Source: an uncultured delta proteobacterium (GTDB lineage Bacteria; Myxococcota_A; Polyangia; Polyangiales; Ga0077539). From it: 6,743 nucleotides of DNA. A program made the translations under genes and the position numbers. The notes beneath the pieces were generated by a model that was not told where the DNA came from, did no database searches, and saw only the letters and a list, made by a program, of their open reading frames with translations. The stretch covers positions 1 to 6,743 of the forward strand of contig CAIOSS010001236.1 in the NCBI GenBank assembly GCA_903860995.1. The letters run 5' to 3'. The stretch's first letter is position 1, and the number at the start of each line of letters is the position of its first letter. This document shows, piece by piece, positions 1 to 5,216 of this stretch.

Positions 1-14
1 GTCAGGTGATCGCA

Positions 15-40
15 GCTCCTCTCCATTCATGGAGAGGGGC
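15..40. repeat. Hairpin of a dispersed-repeat type, possible terminator
   Basis: Arms GCTCCTCTCCA (15-25) and TGGAGAGGGGC (30-40) pair over 11 positions with one T-G wobble around a TTCA loop. It is followed at 51-62 by a GGGGGTGAGG-type tail. CCTCTCC...GGAGAGG followed by GGGGTGAGG resembles short palindromic repeats scattered between genes in many high-GC proteobacteria (my recollection, not searched). There is no T-run, so it is not a classical intrinsic terminator, but it could end or protect a transcript arriving from outside the window. Confidence 0.5.
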
Positions 41-82
41 ATCGCGGCAGCGGGGGTGAGGTCTGCGCGAGCTTCGACGCAT

Positions 83-111
83 GGCCCGATCTTCGGGCGG
101 GCGTTCGGGCC
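83..111 (+). promoter_or_regulatory. Leader with two mutually exclusive hairpins
   Basis: The arm GGCCCGA (83-89) has two possible partners. GCCCGA pairs with TCGGGC at 93-98 over a 3-base loop, or the full 7 bases pair with TCGGGCC at 105-111 over a 15-base loop. The two cannot form together. It lies 39 bases before the start of the ferritin-like gene. It could be a 5' leader switch, a protein-binding site, or a chance product of high GC; the sequence alone does not decide. Confidence 0.25.
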
Positions 112-138
112 GCGTCGGTAGGTGACCCTTCAACAAGC

Positions 139-143
139 AGGAG
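139..143 (+). promoter_or_regulatory. Ribosome binding site, decides the start at 150
   Basis: AGGAG ends 6 bases before the ATG at 150. An in-frame ATG at 144 touches the same AGGAG with no spacing, so 150 is the better start. This is the clearest Shine-Dalgarno in the window; the other genes lack one or have a poor one. Confidence 0.75.
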
Positions 144-149
144 ATGCTC

Positions 150-1076
150 ATGGCGCAGGTTGATCTCGACAAGATGCTGGTGAAGATCAAGGCCACCCAG
201 TGGGGCCTCGGCGACGTCGACTGGGACGCCCCGGGCGCCGACATGATTGGCCCCGAGCAGTGGCCCAAGCTCAAGGCCTTCATGGCCGATGTCATGTGGG
301 TCGAGCACGTCGGCGCGCGGGGGTTTGCGGCCCTGGCGAGGACCGCGCCGACCGAGACGTTGCGTGAGATCTACACGTACTTCCAGGCCGAGGAGCAGCG
401 GCACGCCAACGCGGAGATGGCGCTCATGCGGCGCTGGGGAATGCTCAACGGCGACGAGCTGCCAGAGCCCAACGTGAACCTGCGGCTCGTCATCGCGTGG
501 CTCGACAAGTACGCCGACGAGCTGCCCTTCTATGTGCTGGGCGCGACGATTCCGATGCTGGAGGTGGCGCTCGACGGAGCGCTCTGCCGCTTCCTCCTCG
601 ACACGGTCGACGACCCGGTCTGCCACGCCGTCTTTGATCTCATCAACGGCGACGAGGCGCGCCACCTGGCCGTCGGGTTCAGCGTGATGGAGCACCAGTG
701 TGACGACGTCGACACCCTCGGTCTGCTCAAGATGTGCGCGCCCGCGCTGCACCCGCGCACGCTGCTCGGCGGGCTGGTCTACGTGCCGCTGCTCAGCAAG
801 ATGCGCGACAACCTCATCGAGCTCGGGCTGCCCGAGCACAAGCTCATCGACGCGATGGCCAGGTTCGGCAAGAACGGCGGGCGCACGCCCAACGGGCGCC
901 GCAACCCGTATTTTCTCCTCGCGCGCCGCCACGCGCGCCGCTTCTCCGATCGCAACGACAAGGGCTATCACGTACCTGCCAATCTGGCCGTGCGCGTCAC
1001 GGCGCACATTCCGCGGTGGGCGCTGCCGCCGGTGCCGAGCTGGGTCAAGGAGCTCACCTGGAAGCCCGTGTCGTGA
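150..1076 (+). CDS. Ferritin-like di-iron protein
   Basis: A 308-residue soluble protein with no signal peptide or membrane segment. It carries the ligand pattern of the ferritin-like (ribonucleotide reductase R2-type) four-helix fold: E52 (VEHVGARG), E82-x-x-H85 (EEQRHANAE), E138 (PMLEVALDG) and E169-x-x-H172 (DEARHLAVGF). The family binds two irons or iron/manganese and typically activates O2 or moves electrons; the substrate cannot be read from the sequence. After residue 190 the chain is basic, with several RR and RNP segments, and has no recognised domain. The ATG at 150 is preferred over 144 because AGGAG sits 6 bases upstream. Its TGA overlaps the GTG of the downstream monooxygenase (GTGA), so the two are co-transcribed and probably translationally coupled. 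It may act as an oxygenase or reductase partner in the same lipid or ketone oxidation. Fold: high confidence. Role: unknown. Confidence 0.88.
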   Translation: MAQVDLDKMLVKIKATQWGLGDVDWDAPGADMIGPEQWPKLKAFMADVMWVEHVGARGFAALARTAPTETLREIYTYFQAEEQRHANAEMALMRRWGMLNGDELPEPNVNLRLVIAWLDKYADELPFYVLGATIPMLEVALDGALCRFLLDTVDDPVCHAVFDLINGDEARHLAVGFSVMEHQCDDVDTLGLLKMCAPALHPRTLLGGLVYVPLLSKMRDNLIELGLPEHKLIDAMARFGKNGGRTPNGRRNPYFLLARRHARRFSDRNDKGYHVPANLAVRVTAHIPRWALPPVPSWVKELTWKPVS

Positions 1077-2530
1077 GGGTCGAGACGCTGATCATCGGGG
1101 CGGGCTTCGGCGGCCTCGGCTCCGCGATTCGACTCCAGCACGCGGGCCATCACGACTTCGTGATTCTCGAGCGCGCGAGCGAGGTGGGAGGCACCTGGCG
1201 CGACAACCAGTATCCGGGCGCGGCGTGCGACATCCCCTCGAACCTGTACTCGTTCTCGTTCGCGCCGAACCCCGAGTGGACGCGCACGTACTCGGGCAGC
1301 GCCGAGATTCTCGACTACGTGAAGCGGCTGGTGCGCGACCACCATCTGCTGCCCAAGGTGCGCTTCGGACAGAACGTGAGCGAGCTTCGTTTTCACGCGT
1401 CCGAAGCAGAGTGGGAGGTGCGCACCGACGGCGGTGACGTCTATCGCGCGCGGAGCGTCATCCTGGCCTCGGGGGCGCTGGCCAACCCGGGCTATCCGAA
1501 CATCGAGGGCATCGAGCGCTTCGCGGGCCACCGCATTCACAGCGCCCGCTGGGACCACGGCTACGACTTCGCGGGCAAGCGCGTCGCGGTCATCGGAACA
1601 GGCGCGAGCGCCGTGCAGATCATCCCCGAGCTCGTGAAGATGGCCGGGTTCGTGAAGGTGTTTCAGCGCACGCCGGGCTGGGTGCTGCCGCGCGCCGACC
1701 GCGCGACCGGGGAGCGCGCCAGGTCACTCTTTCGCCGCTCCCCCGAGGCGCAGGCCGCCGCCCGCAAGGCGATGTTCTGGATCCACGAGAGCATGGCGCT
1801 GGGGGTGATCTGGTCGTCGCCGCTGACCCGGGTGATCGAGCGAGTCGCCGCCGCGCACCTGCAGAAGCAGGTGAAGGACGGCTGGCTGCGGCGCCAGCTC
1901 ACGCCGAACTACCGCGTCGGCTGCAAGCGCATCCTGCTGTCGAACACGTACTACCCCGCGCTGCAGGCGCCCAACGGCAAGCTGCTCACCTGGCCGATCG
2001 TGAAGTTCACCGAGCGGGGCCTGGTCACCGCCGAGGGCGTCGAGCACCAGTTCGACTGCGTGGTGTTCGCGACCGGATTCGACGTGCACAAGACCAGCAC
2101 CGTGTTTCCGATCATCGGGCTCGACGGACGGGTGCTGGGCCAGGAGTGGAAGAAGGGCTCGCAGGCGTACAAGAGCATGAACGTCTCGGGCTACCCGAAC
2201 CTGCACTTCATTCTGGGGCCGAACTCCGGGCCCGGGCACAACTCGGCGCTCGTCTACATGGAGTCGCAGATCGACTTCGCCGTGCAGGGGGTACGCGCGG
2301 TCACCGAGGGCGGCCTGCGCACCCTCGACGTTCGGCCGGAGGCTCAGCGTCGCTACAACGAGCAGCTCCAGCGGCGGCTCGCGAAGACCAACTGGAGCTC
2401 GGGCTGCAAGAGCTGGTACCTGACCGAGGACGGCTACAACGCGACGATGTACCCCGGCTTCGCGACGCAGTACGCACGCGAGCTGCGGCGCCTGCGGCTC
2501 GAGGACTACCAAACCACGGCGGTCCGGTAG
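1073..2530 (+). CDS. Baeyer-Villiger-type flavin monooxygenase
   Basis: A 485-residue, full-length class B FAD/NADPH monooxygenase that would insert one O2 atom next to a ketone (giving an ester or lactone) or oxidise a heteroatom. Motifs in order: FAD Rossmann GAGFGG (9-14); GTWRDNQYPGAACD (40-53), whose final D53 matches the conserved Asp of this family; the Baeyer-Villiger fingerprint FxGxxxHxxxWD exactly, as FAGHRIHSARWD (150-161); NADPH Rossmann GTGASA (175-180); ATGF (333-336); and a conserved GPNSGPGHNS (382-391). The reading frame is open far upstream, but the GTG at 1073 is the start: it sits directly before the first Rossmann strand and shares GTGA with the stop of the ferritin-like gene. 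A weak GGAAG lies 8 bases upstream, so coupling probably drives initiation. The substrate is not predictable; a steroid, terpenoid, fatty or cyclic ketone are all possible. Confidence 0.93.
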   Translation: MRVETLIIGAGFGGLGSAIRLQHAGHHDFVILERASEVGGTWRDNQYPGAACDIPSNLYSFSFAPNPEWTRTYSGSAEILDYVKRLVRDHHLLPKVRFGQNVSELRFHASEAEWEVRTDGGDVYRARSVILASGALANPGYPNIEGIERFAGHRIHSARWDHGYDFAGKRVAVIGTGASAVQIIPELVKMAGFVKVFQRTPGWVLPRADRATGERARSLFRRSPEAQAAARKAMFWIHESMALGVIWSSPLTRVIERVAAAHLQKQVKDGWLRRQLTPNYRVGCKRILLSNTYYPALQAPNGKLLTWPIVKFTERGLVTAEGVEHQFDCVVFATGFDVHKTSTVFPIIGLDGRVLGQEWKKGSQAYKSMNVSGYPNLHFILGPNSGPGHNSALVYMESQIDFAVQGVRAVTEGGLRTLDVRPEAQRRYNEQLQRRLAKTNWSSGCKSWYLTEDGYNATMYPGFATQYARELRRLRLEDYQTTAVR

Positions 2531-2555
2531 TCCTGGAGCCCGGGCGTGTAGGACT
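2529..2555 (+). terminator. Weak hairpin at the end of the monooxygenase gene
   Basis: AGTCCT (2529-2534) and AGGACT (2550-2555) are perfect inverted arms around a 15-base loop that itself holds GCCCGGGC. It begins inside the TAG stop codon. There is no T-run, so termination would be inefficient or Rho-aided. Confidence 0.3.
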
Positions 2556-2816
2556 TGATACATCTCATCAGCCCCCGCCTCGGCGCCGCCGTCGTGACCC
2601 TCGCCGGGACGCGCGAGGCCCGCTGGTGGTCGATGCGCGACGCCGACGAAGCGCGAGACGTAGCTCCGTCCGCCGTGCGGCCTCCGGCCCGATCGGCACA
2701 CCCGCCGAAGCGCCTGCATCCCCACGGAACCGGGCACTCCCCTGCGGACGGCTCCGGGGCGCTCCGGCTCGCCGCCCTCGTCGTAGGGGCTCTCGCACTC
2801 CCCCGGTCGGCAGGAC
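2531..2816. other. Intergenic, no supported gene
   Basis: Between the plus-strand operon and the minus-strand DUF362 remnant. After a relatively AT-rich stretch (2551-2572) a TTG-started plus frame at 2555 gives roughly 35 codons of coding-like composition (IHLISPRLGAAVVTLAG...), then turns to low-complexity Pro/Arg/Gly. No family is recognisable, so I do not call a gene. The part at 2740-2816 consists of short CTCCGG/CGGCTC words typical of high-GC spacers. Neither minus-strand frame continues the DUF362 protein beyond its TAG. Confidence 0.5.
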
Positions 2817-3381
2817 CTACGCCCGGAAGACGGCCTCGATCGCGGCGGCGTCGAGGGCCACGCGGTCGCGGCTCGCGAAGATCAGCCCGGGGTTGACGGT
2901 CACCCGGTCGGCGCCGACGCCCTCGGGGCCGCCGTTGATCAGGGCCGCGCGCGCATCGACGATGGAGATCAGCGGCCGGAAGGCCCCGTTGAGGATCGCG
3001 ATGTCGCGCGAGATCCGGTCGGCGTCGCCTTCGGTGTAGTGGATCGGGTCGCGCGACTCGTCGCCGATGGCGCCGATGAGGTTCTTCATCGAGAGCGAGA
3101 TCGCCGCCCAGCGGTGGTTCTTGCACACGGGCAGGTCGATGAAGTGGTCGGCCTCGAGGATCTTCCGCATCGCCAGGATGCCGCCCTGCGCGCGGCGCCC
3201 CGCGCGGGAGTCGACCGCACCGAGGCCATCGCCCGGCTCGTCGAGGTCGCCGACCAGAGCCTCCGCGCGGCTGCGCGCGGGGAACGTCGACACCACAGAG
3301 CGCGAGCAGCTCGTCGGCCTTGTGGCGGAGGCTCTCGGCGTCGTCTTCCTCGTCGACCGTGGCAGGCAGCTCGCGGTCGTA
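2817..3381 (-). pseudogene. DUF362 family protein, truncated and frameshifted remnant
   Basis: The minus-strand frame ending at TAG 2817-2819 encodes the second half of a DUF362-type protein. Segments include LDEPGDGLGAVDSR, MRKILEADHFIDLPVCKNHR, MKNLIGAIGDESRDPIHY, FRPLISIVDARAALINGGPE and DRVALDAAAIEAVFRA. Full members usually run 300-400 residues, so the N-terminal half is missing, and the protein stops just after ALDAAA..., where relatives normally continue. Upstream, coding character moves to another frame (YDRELPATVDEEDDAESLR, then HKADELLALCGVDVPRA), bounded by a TAG at 3382-3384. Joining the two needs a frameshift around 3262-3285, inside a CGCGCGG direct repeat where slippage or a sequencing error is plausible. 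No start codon or ribosome site fits. The protein's function is unknown; the family is a conserved putative metal-binding group. The broken 5' end abuts the toxin-antitoxin promoter, suggesting that cassette replaced the front of the gene. Confidence 0.7.
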
Positions 3382-3382
3382 C

Positions 3383-3388
3383 TAGCGT
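3383..3388 (+). promoter_or_regulatory. Putative -10 box of the toxin-antitoxin operon
   Basis: TAGCGT fits a TAnnnT -10 element and lies 10 bases before the antitoxin ATG at 3399. A transcript starting 6-8 bases after it would begin at or just before the ATG. No Shine-Dalgarno precedes that ATG, which agrees with leaderless or near-leaderless translation. The same box precedes the Uma2 gene. No convincing -35 was found. Confidence 0.4.
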
Positions 3389-3398
3389 CCGCGACACC

Positions 3399-3629
3399 AT
3401 GCAGATCGACCTCGTCGAAGCCGCCCGCCGCCTCGGAGAGCTCGTTCTCGCGGCGCAGCGCGGCGAGCCGGTGCTGATCGCCACACCAGGTGGCTTGATG
3501 CGCCTGGCGCCGGTGACCTCGCCAGCGGTGGACGAAGGCGCGCCGGTGTTCGGCGCCCTGCGCGGGACCGTCCACATGGCGGACGACTTCGACGCGCCGC
3601 TCGACGACTTCGCGGACTACGAGCGTTGA
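3399..3629 (+). CDS. vapB: Phd/YefM-type antitoxin
   Basis: A 76-residue antitoxin that would bind and inhibit the PIN toxin encoded next and, as usual for the class, bind its own promoter. The N-terminal part (1-40) has the Phd/YefM pattern: an alpha helix (EAARRLGELVLAAQRGEP) followed by strands VLIATPGG and LMRLAP. The C-terminal part has the toxin-wrapping tail typical of antitoxins paired with this VapC subgroup, LRGTVHMADDFDAPLDDF. The ATG at 3399 is chosen because it places the MQIDLVEAARRLGELV helix at the N-terminus and sits 10 bases after a TAGCGT box; the frame is open further upstream, but that part overlaps the DUF362 remnant and has no antitoxin character. Its TGA shares TTGA with the toxin's start. 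The symbol is given by partnership with vapC; the protein itself is Phd/YefM-like rather than an AbrB- or Arc-type VapB. Confidence 0.85.
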   Translation: MQIDLVEAARRLGELVLAAQRGEPVLIATPGGLMRLAPVTSPAVDEGAPVFGALRGTVHMADDFDAPLDDFADYER

Positions 3630-4012
3630 GGCTCCTGCTCGATACGCACGTGCTCCTGTGGTTCGTCGACGGGGACGCGCGGCTGTCCGAGGTCGCGCGC
3701 GAGGCGATCGGCGACCCTGCCAACGAGCGCTGGGTGAGTGTCGCGAGCGCGTGGGAGATCGCGATCAAGACGTCTCTCGGAAAGCTTCGAATCGATGGCG
3801 ATCTGGAGGAGTGGCTCGTCCGCGTTCGTCGGGCAGCGCGGATCGAGTGGCTCTCGATCGACCCCCGGCATGTGGTTGGCGTCGCTGCACTTCCCTGGCA
3901 CCACCGCGATCCCTTCGATCGCCTGCTCATCGCGCAGGCGCGGACGGAGGGCATGACGCTCGTCTCCGCCGACGAGAAGATGACGGCGTACGACGTCGCG
4001 CGGATCGCGTAG
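3626..4012 (+). CDS. vapC: VapC PIN-domain toxin ribonuclease
   Basis: A 128-residue PIN-domain protein, the normal length for VapC: a Mg2+-dependent ribonuclease that, when free of antitoxin, cleaves RNA (tRNA or rRNA in studied members) and stops growth. All acidic positions are present: D6 in LLLDTHVLLW, E44 in VASAWEIAIK, D95 and D98 in HHRDPFDRLLIAQA, and D116 in LVSADEKM. It appears intact. The start is TTG at 3626, within TTGA overlapping the antitoxin stop. No later Met precedes the essential D6 strand, so TTG is the only start that keeps the catalytic site. The rare start and overlap would keep the toxin below the antitoxin. The RNA target cannot be predicted. The module borders gene debris on both sides (DUF362 remnant, cysteine-rich fragment), as expected for a mobile or late-inserted cassette. 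Confidence 0.92.
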   Translation: MRLLLDTHVLLWFVDGDARLSEVAREAIGDPANERWVSVASAWEIAIKTSLGKLRIDGDLEEWLVRVRRAARIEWLSIDPRHVVGVAALPWHHRDPFDRLLIAQARTEGMTLVSADEKMTAYDVARIA

Positions 4013-4013
4013 G

Positions 4014-4139
4014 GGGACGCTCGCCGACGGCTCCGCGTGCCAGGCGGCGTGCGCCCGGATGATCGACTACACCGTGTCGTGCGCCCAGGAGGAGCTGCTC
4101 TCGTGCTCGGGCGCGGTCGCGCCGTTCGCGACGCGACGA
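4014..4139 (+). pseudogene. Cysteine-rich coding remnant
   Basis: Directly after the toxin stop, and in a different frame, about 41 codons read with G or C in essentially every third position: ADGSACQAACARMIDYTVSC, then AQEELLSCSGAVAPFATRR. The Cys spacing is C-x3-C-x8-C-x6-C. It reads through from the toxin's 3' end without its own upstream start; the only internal ATG (4059) would cut off two cysteines. After 4140 the frame loses coding character and becomes the antisense of the methyltransferase gene. It resembles a scrap of a secreted or lipoprotein-type Cys-rich domain, but I recognise no family and chance is possible in such GC-rich DNA. The rest of the gap to 4187 holds only an imperfect palindrome (4153-4170) that might help end the minus-strand methyltransferase transcript. 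Confidence 0.3.
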
Positions 4140-4187
4140 GGTGAGGCACGCTCCACCCGAGCTCGTGTGGCCGGAGTCCCGATGCGC

Positions 4188-4862
4188 TCATCGGGGGCGG
4201 TCGAGGTCGACGACGAGGCGACGGGACTGTTCGGCGCGCTTCGCGGAGAGCTCGACCCCGACGGCGTCGAGCCCGCGGGCGTTGGCGACCGCGAGCATGG
4301 TGCCGACGCCGCAGAAGGGGTCGACCACCGTCCGGGCGGCCGTGCGCTCCAGGAGGAACTGGCACACGGCCTCGCAGGCCTCGACGCCCATGGCGCGGGC
4401 CCAGGGCATGGCGCCGAGGCGCGGCAGCACGTCGGGCGACGAGCCGGCGGTCTCCAGGCGGAGCGCGCGGGAGAAGCACAGGAGGTGGGCCCAGCCGGGG
4501 CGCCCGGGGGTGGCGGTGCCGGGCGGGGCGCGGCAGACGACCTTGTGCCAGAGGAGGTGGGAGCCCGCGGCCTCGGCGCCGAGCTGCACGAGGAAGCCCT
4601 TGTCGACCCAGCGCCCGTCGCGCTTCACGTCGGTCTGGAAGAACACCGCAACGGAGTGCTCGTCGACCTGCCGGCACGCGAGGGCGGCGGTGTCGATGAA
4701 CCACCGGCGCCACCCGTCGGCGCCGAGCGAGGGCAGCTCCGAGAGGTCGGGGAGGGAGGTGACGACGGCGTGGTCGGGGGACAGCGGGCTGGCGGCGAGC
4801 CAGGCGACGCCGTCGGCGTGGTGGACGACGCGGGAGGGCATCGGCGGGGGGAGGGCGGTCAC
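4188..4862 (-). CDS. Permuted DNA-methylase-like SAM methyltransferase
   Basis: A 224-residue protein with the motif order of beta-class N4/N6 amino methyltransferases, where the catalytic motif precedes the SAM site. Residues 35-39, TSLPD, sit where (T)SPPY is expected. Then come FFQTDVKRDGRWVDK (74-88) and LLWHKVVCRAPPG (103-115), matching the region where such enzymes have IW.K and R..H. The SAM-binding motif I, VVDPFCGVGTMLAVANARG, lies at 179-197, followed by acidic E204 in VGVELSAKRAEQSRR. Because motif IV lacks the second Pro and the aromatic residue, base-flipping DNA methylation is uncertain; an RNA substrate or a diverged function is possible. There is no target recognition insert and no restriction gene beside it. 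The start is GTG (4862), overlapping by GTGA the stop of a small upstream ORF; an alternative ATG at 4841 would drop seven low-value residues. Neither has a Shine-Dalgarno, so coupling from the small ORF is likely. Confidence 0.8.
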   Translation of the reverse strand: MTALPPPMPSRVVHHADGVAWLAASPLSPDHAVVTSLPDLSELPSLGADGWRRWFIDTAALACRQVDEHSVAVFFQTDVKRDGRWVDKGFLVQLGAEAAGSHLLWHKVVCRAPPGTATPGRPGWAHLLCFSRALRLETAGSSPDVLPRLGAMPWARAMGVEACEAVCQFLLERTAARTVVDPFCGVGTMLAVANARGLDAVGVELSAKRAEQSRRLVVDLDRPR

Positions 4863-4957
4863 CAGCGGGAGGCGGCGCAGGCGCCGAGCGACTCGCGGAG
4901 GTGTTCGCGCCAGGTGCGGCCGTGGTCGGCGTCGGTGATGGGGCTCTCGGTGTTCAT
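4859..4957 (-). CDS. Small 32-residue ORF coupled to the methyltransferase
   Basis: ATG at 4957 to TGA at 4859-4861, encoding 32 residues that begin MNTESPITDADHG and continue RTWREHLRESLGACAASRW. All but one sense codon (GAA) end in G or C. The composition is that of a soluble helix, with Trp, His, Glu and Arg rather than the Pro/Arg/Gly noise of spacer frames. Its TGA forms a GTGA overlap with the methyltransferase's GTG, the same arrangement as the oxygenase pair. It may be a leader whose translation delivers ribosomes to the methyltransferase, or a small partner protein; TWREHLRESLGACAASRW would form an amphipathic helix. No Shine-Dalgarno is present (the upstream stretch is C-rich). I recognise no homologue. 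An N-terminal exon of the methyltransferase split by a frameshift is an alternative, but the methyltransferase already has its N-terminal strand. Confidence 0.55.
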   Translation of the reverse strand: MNTESPITDADHGRTWREHLRESLGACAASRW

Positions 4958-4994
4958 CGGGGAGGGGGGTGAGGGGCTGCGGTCCGCGTCCGCG

Positions 4995-5021
4995 ATTGCA
5001 TCAACGATACAGGGCTGTCAG
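4995..5021 (-). promoter_or_regulatory. Candidate promoter of the small ORF/methyltransferase pair
   Basis: This is one of the few AT-enriched spots in the window. On the minus strand CTGACA (5021-5016; 5 of 6 to TTGACA) is followed after 15 bases by TGCAAT (5000-4995; 4 of 6 to TATAAT). An alternative -10 is TATCGT (5009-5004), which fits TAnnnT. Both lie roughly 40-50 bases before the ATG at 4957. The spacing is not ideal, so this is tentative. Confidence 0.3.
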
Positions 5022-5172
5022 GAACTCAGACCCTGGGTGGCCGCCGGTGGAAGCGCGGACGAGGTGAGCGCCCAGGTGAAGACGTGCGGACGGGCGGATC
5101 CGCCGTCGGCGGCGCGCGGACCTGCACGCTCGACCTCCGCCGGGCCTACGAGCGCGACACGGACGACCGACC

Positions 5173-5196
5173 CGGCGTTGCGCCCCTGCAACGCTG
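5173..5196 (-). terminator. Hairpin after gloA
   Basis: GCGTTGC (5175-5181) and GCAACGC (5188-5194) are a perfect 7-bp stem around a 6-base loop, extended by one G-T wobble and one C-G pair to 5173-5196. It lies 20 bases after the gloA stop on the minus strand, where a terminator is expected. There is no T-run. The rest of the gap between the small ORF and gloA (5022-5172) shows no recognisable gene. Confidence 0.45.
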
Positions 5197-5216
5197 CCGC
5201 GTCAGCGGGGCCCCGC

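Noticed and set aside
27..1007. 326-codon minus-strand open frame
   Set aside because: Antisense shadow of the ferritin-like gene; Val/Arg/Glu-rich with no recognisable domain.
734..1072. Upstream in-frame extension of the monooxygenase (start at 734)
   Set aside because: It lies wholly within the ferritin-like gene in another frame and is Ala/Arg-rich noise; the FAD Rossmann motif begins right after the GTG at 1073, which has the GTGA overlap.
1724..2737. 337-codon minus-strand open frame
   Set aside because: Antisense to the well-supported monooxygenase; long open antisense frames are expected at this GC.
3382..3575. N-terminal extension of the DUF362 frame to 3575
   Set aside because: Antisense to the antitoxin gene, not DUF362-like, and rich in Arg, Thr and Ser; the real remnant ends by 3381.
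3382..4713. 443-codon minus-strand open frame
   Set aside because: Runs antisense to the toxin-antitoxin pair and overlaps the methyltransferase in another frame; low-complexity Arg/Pro content.
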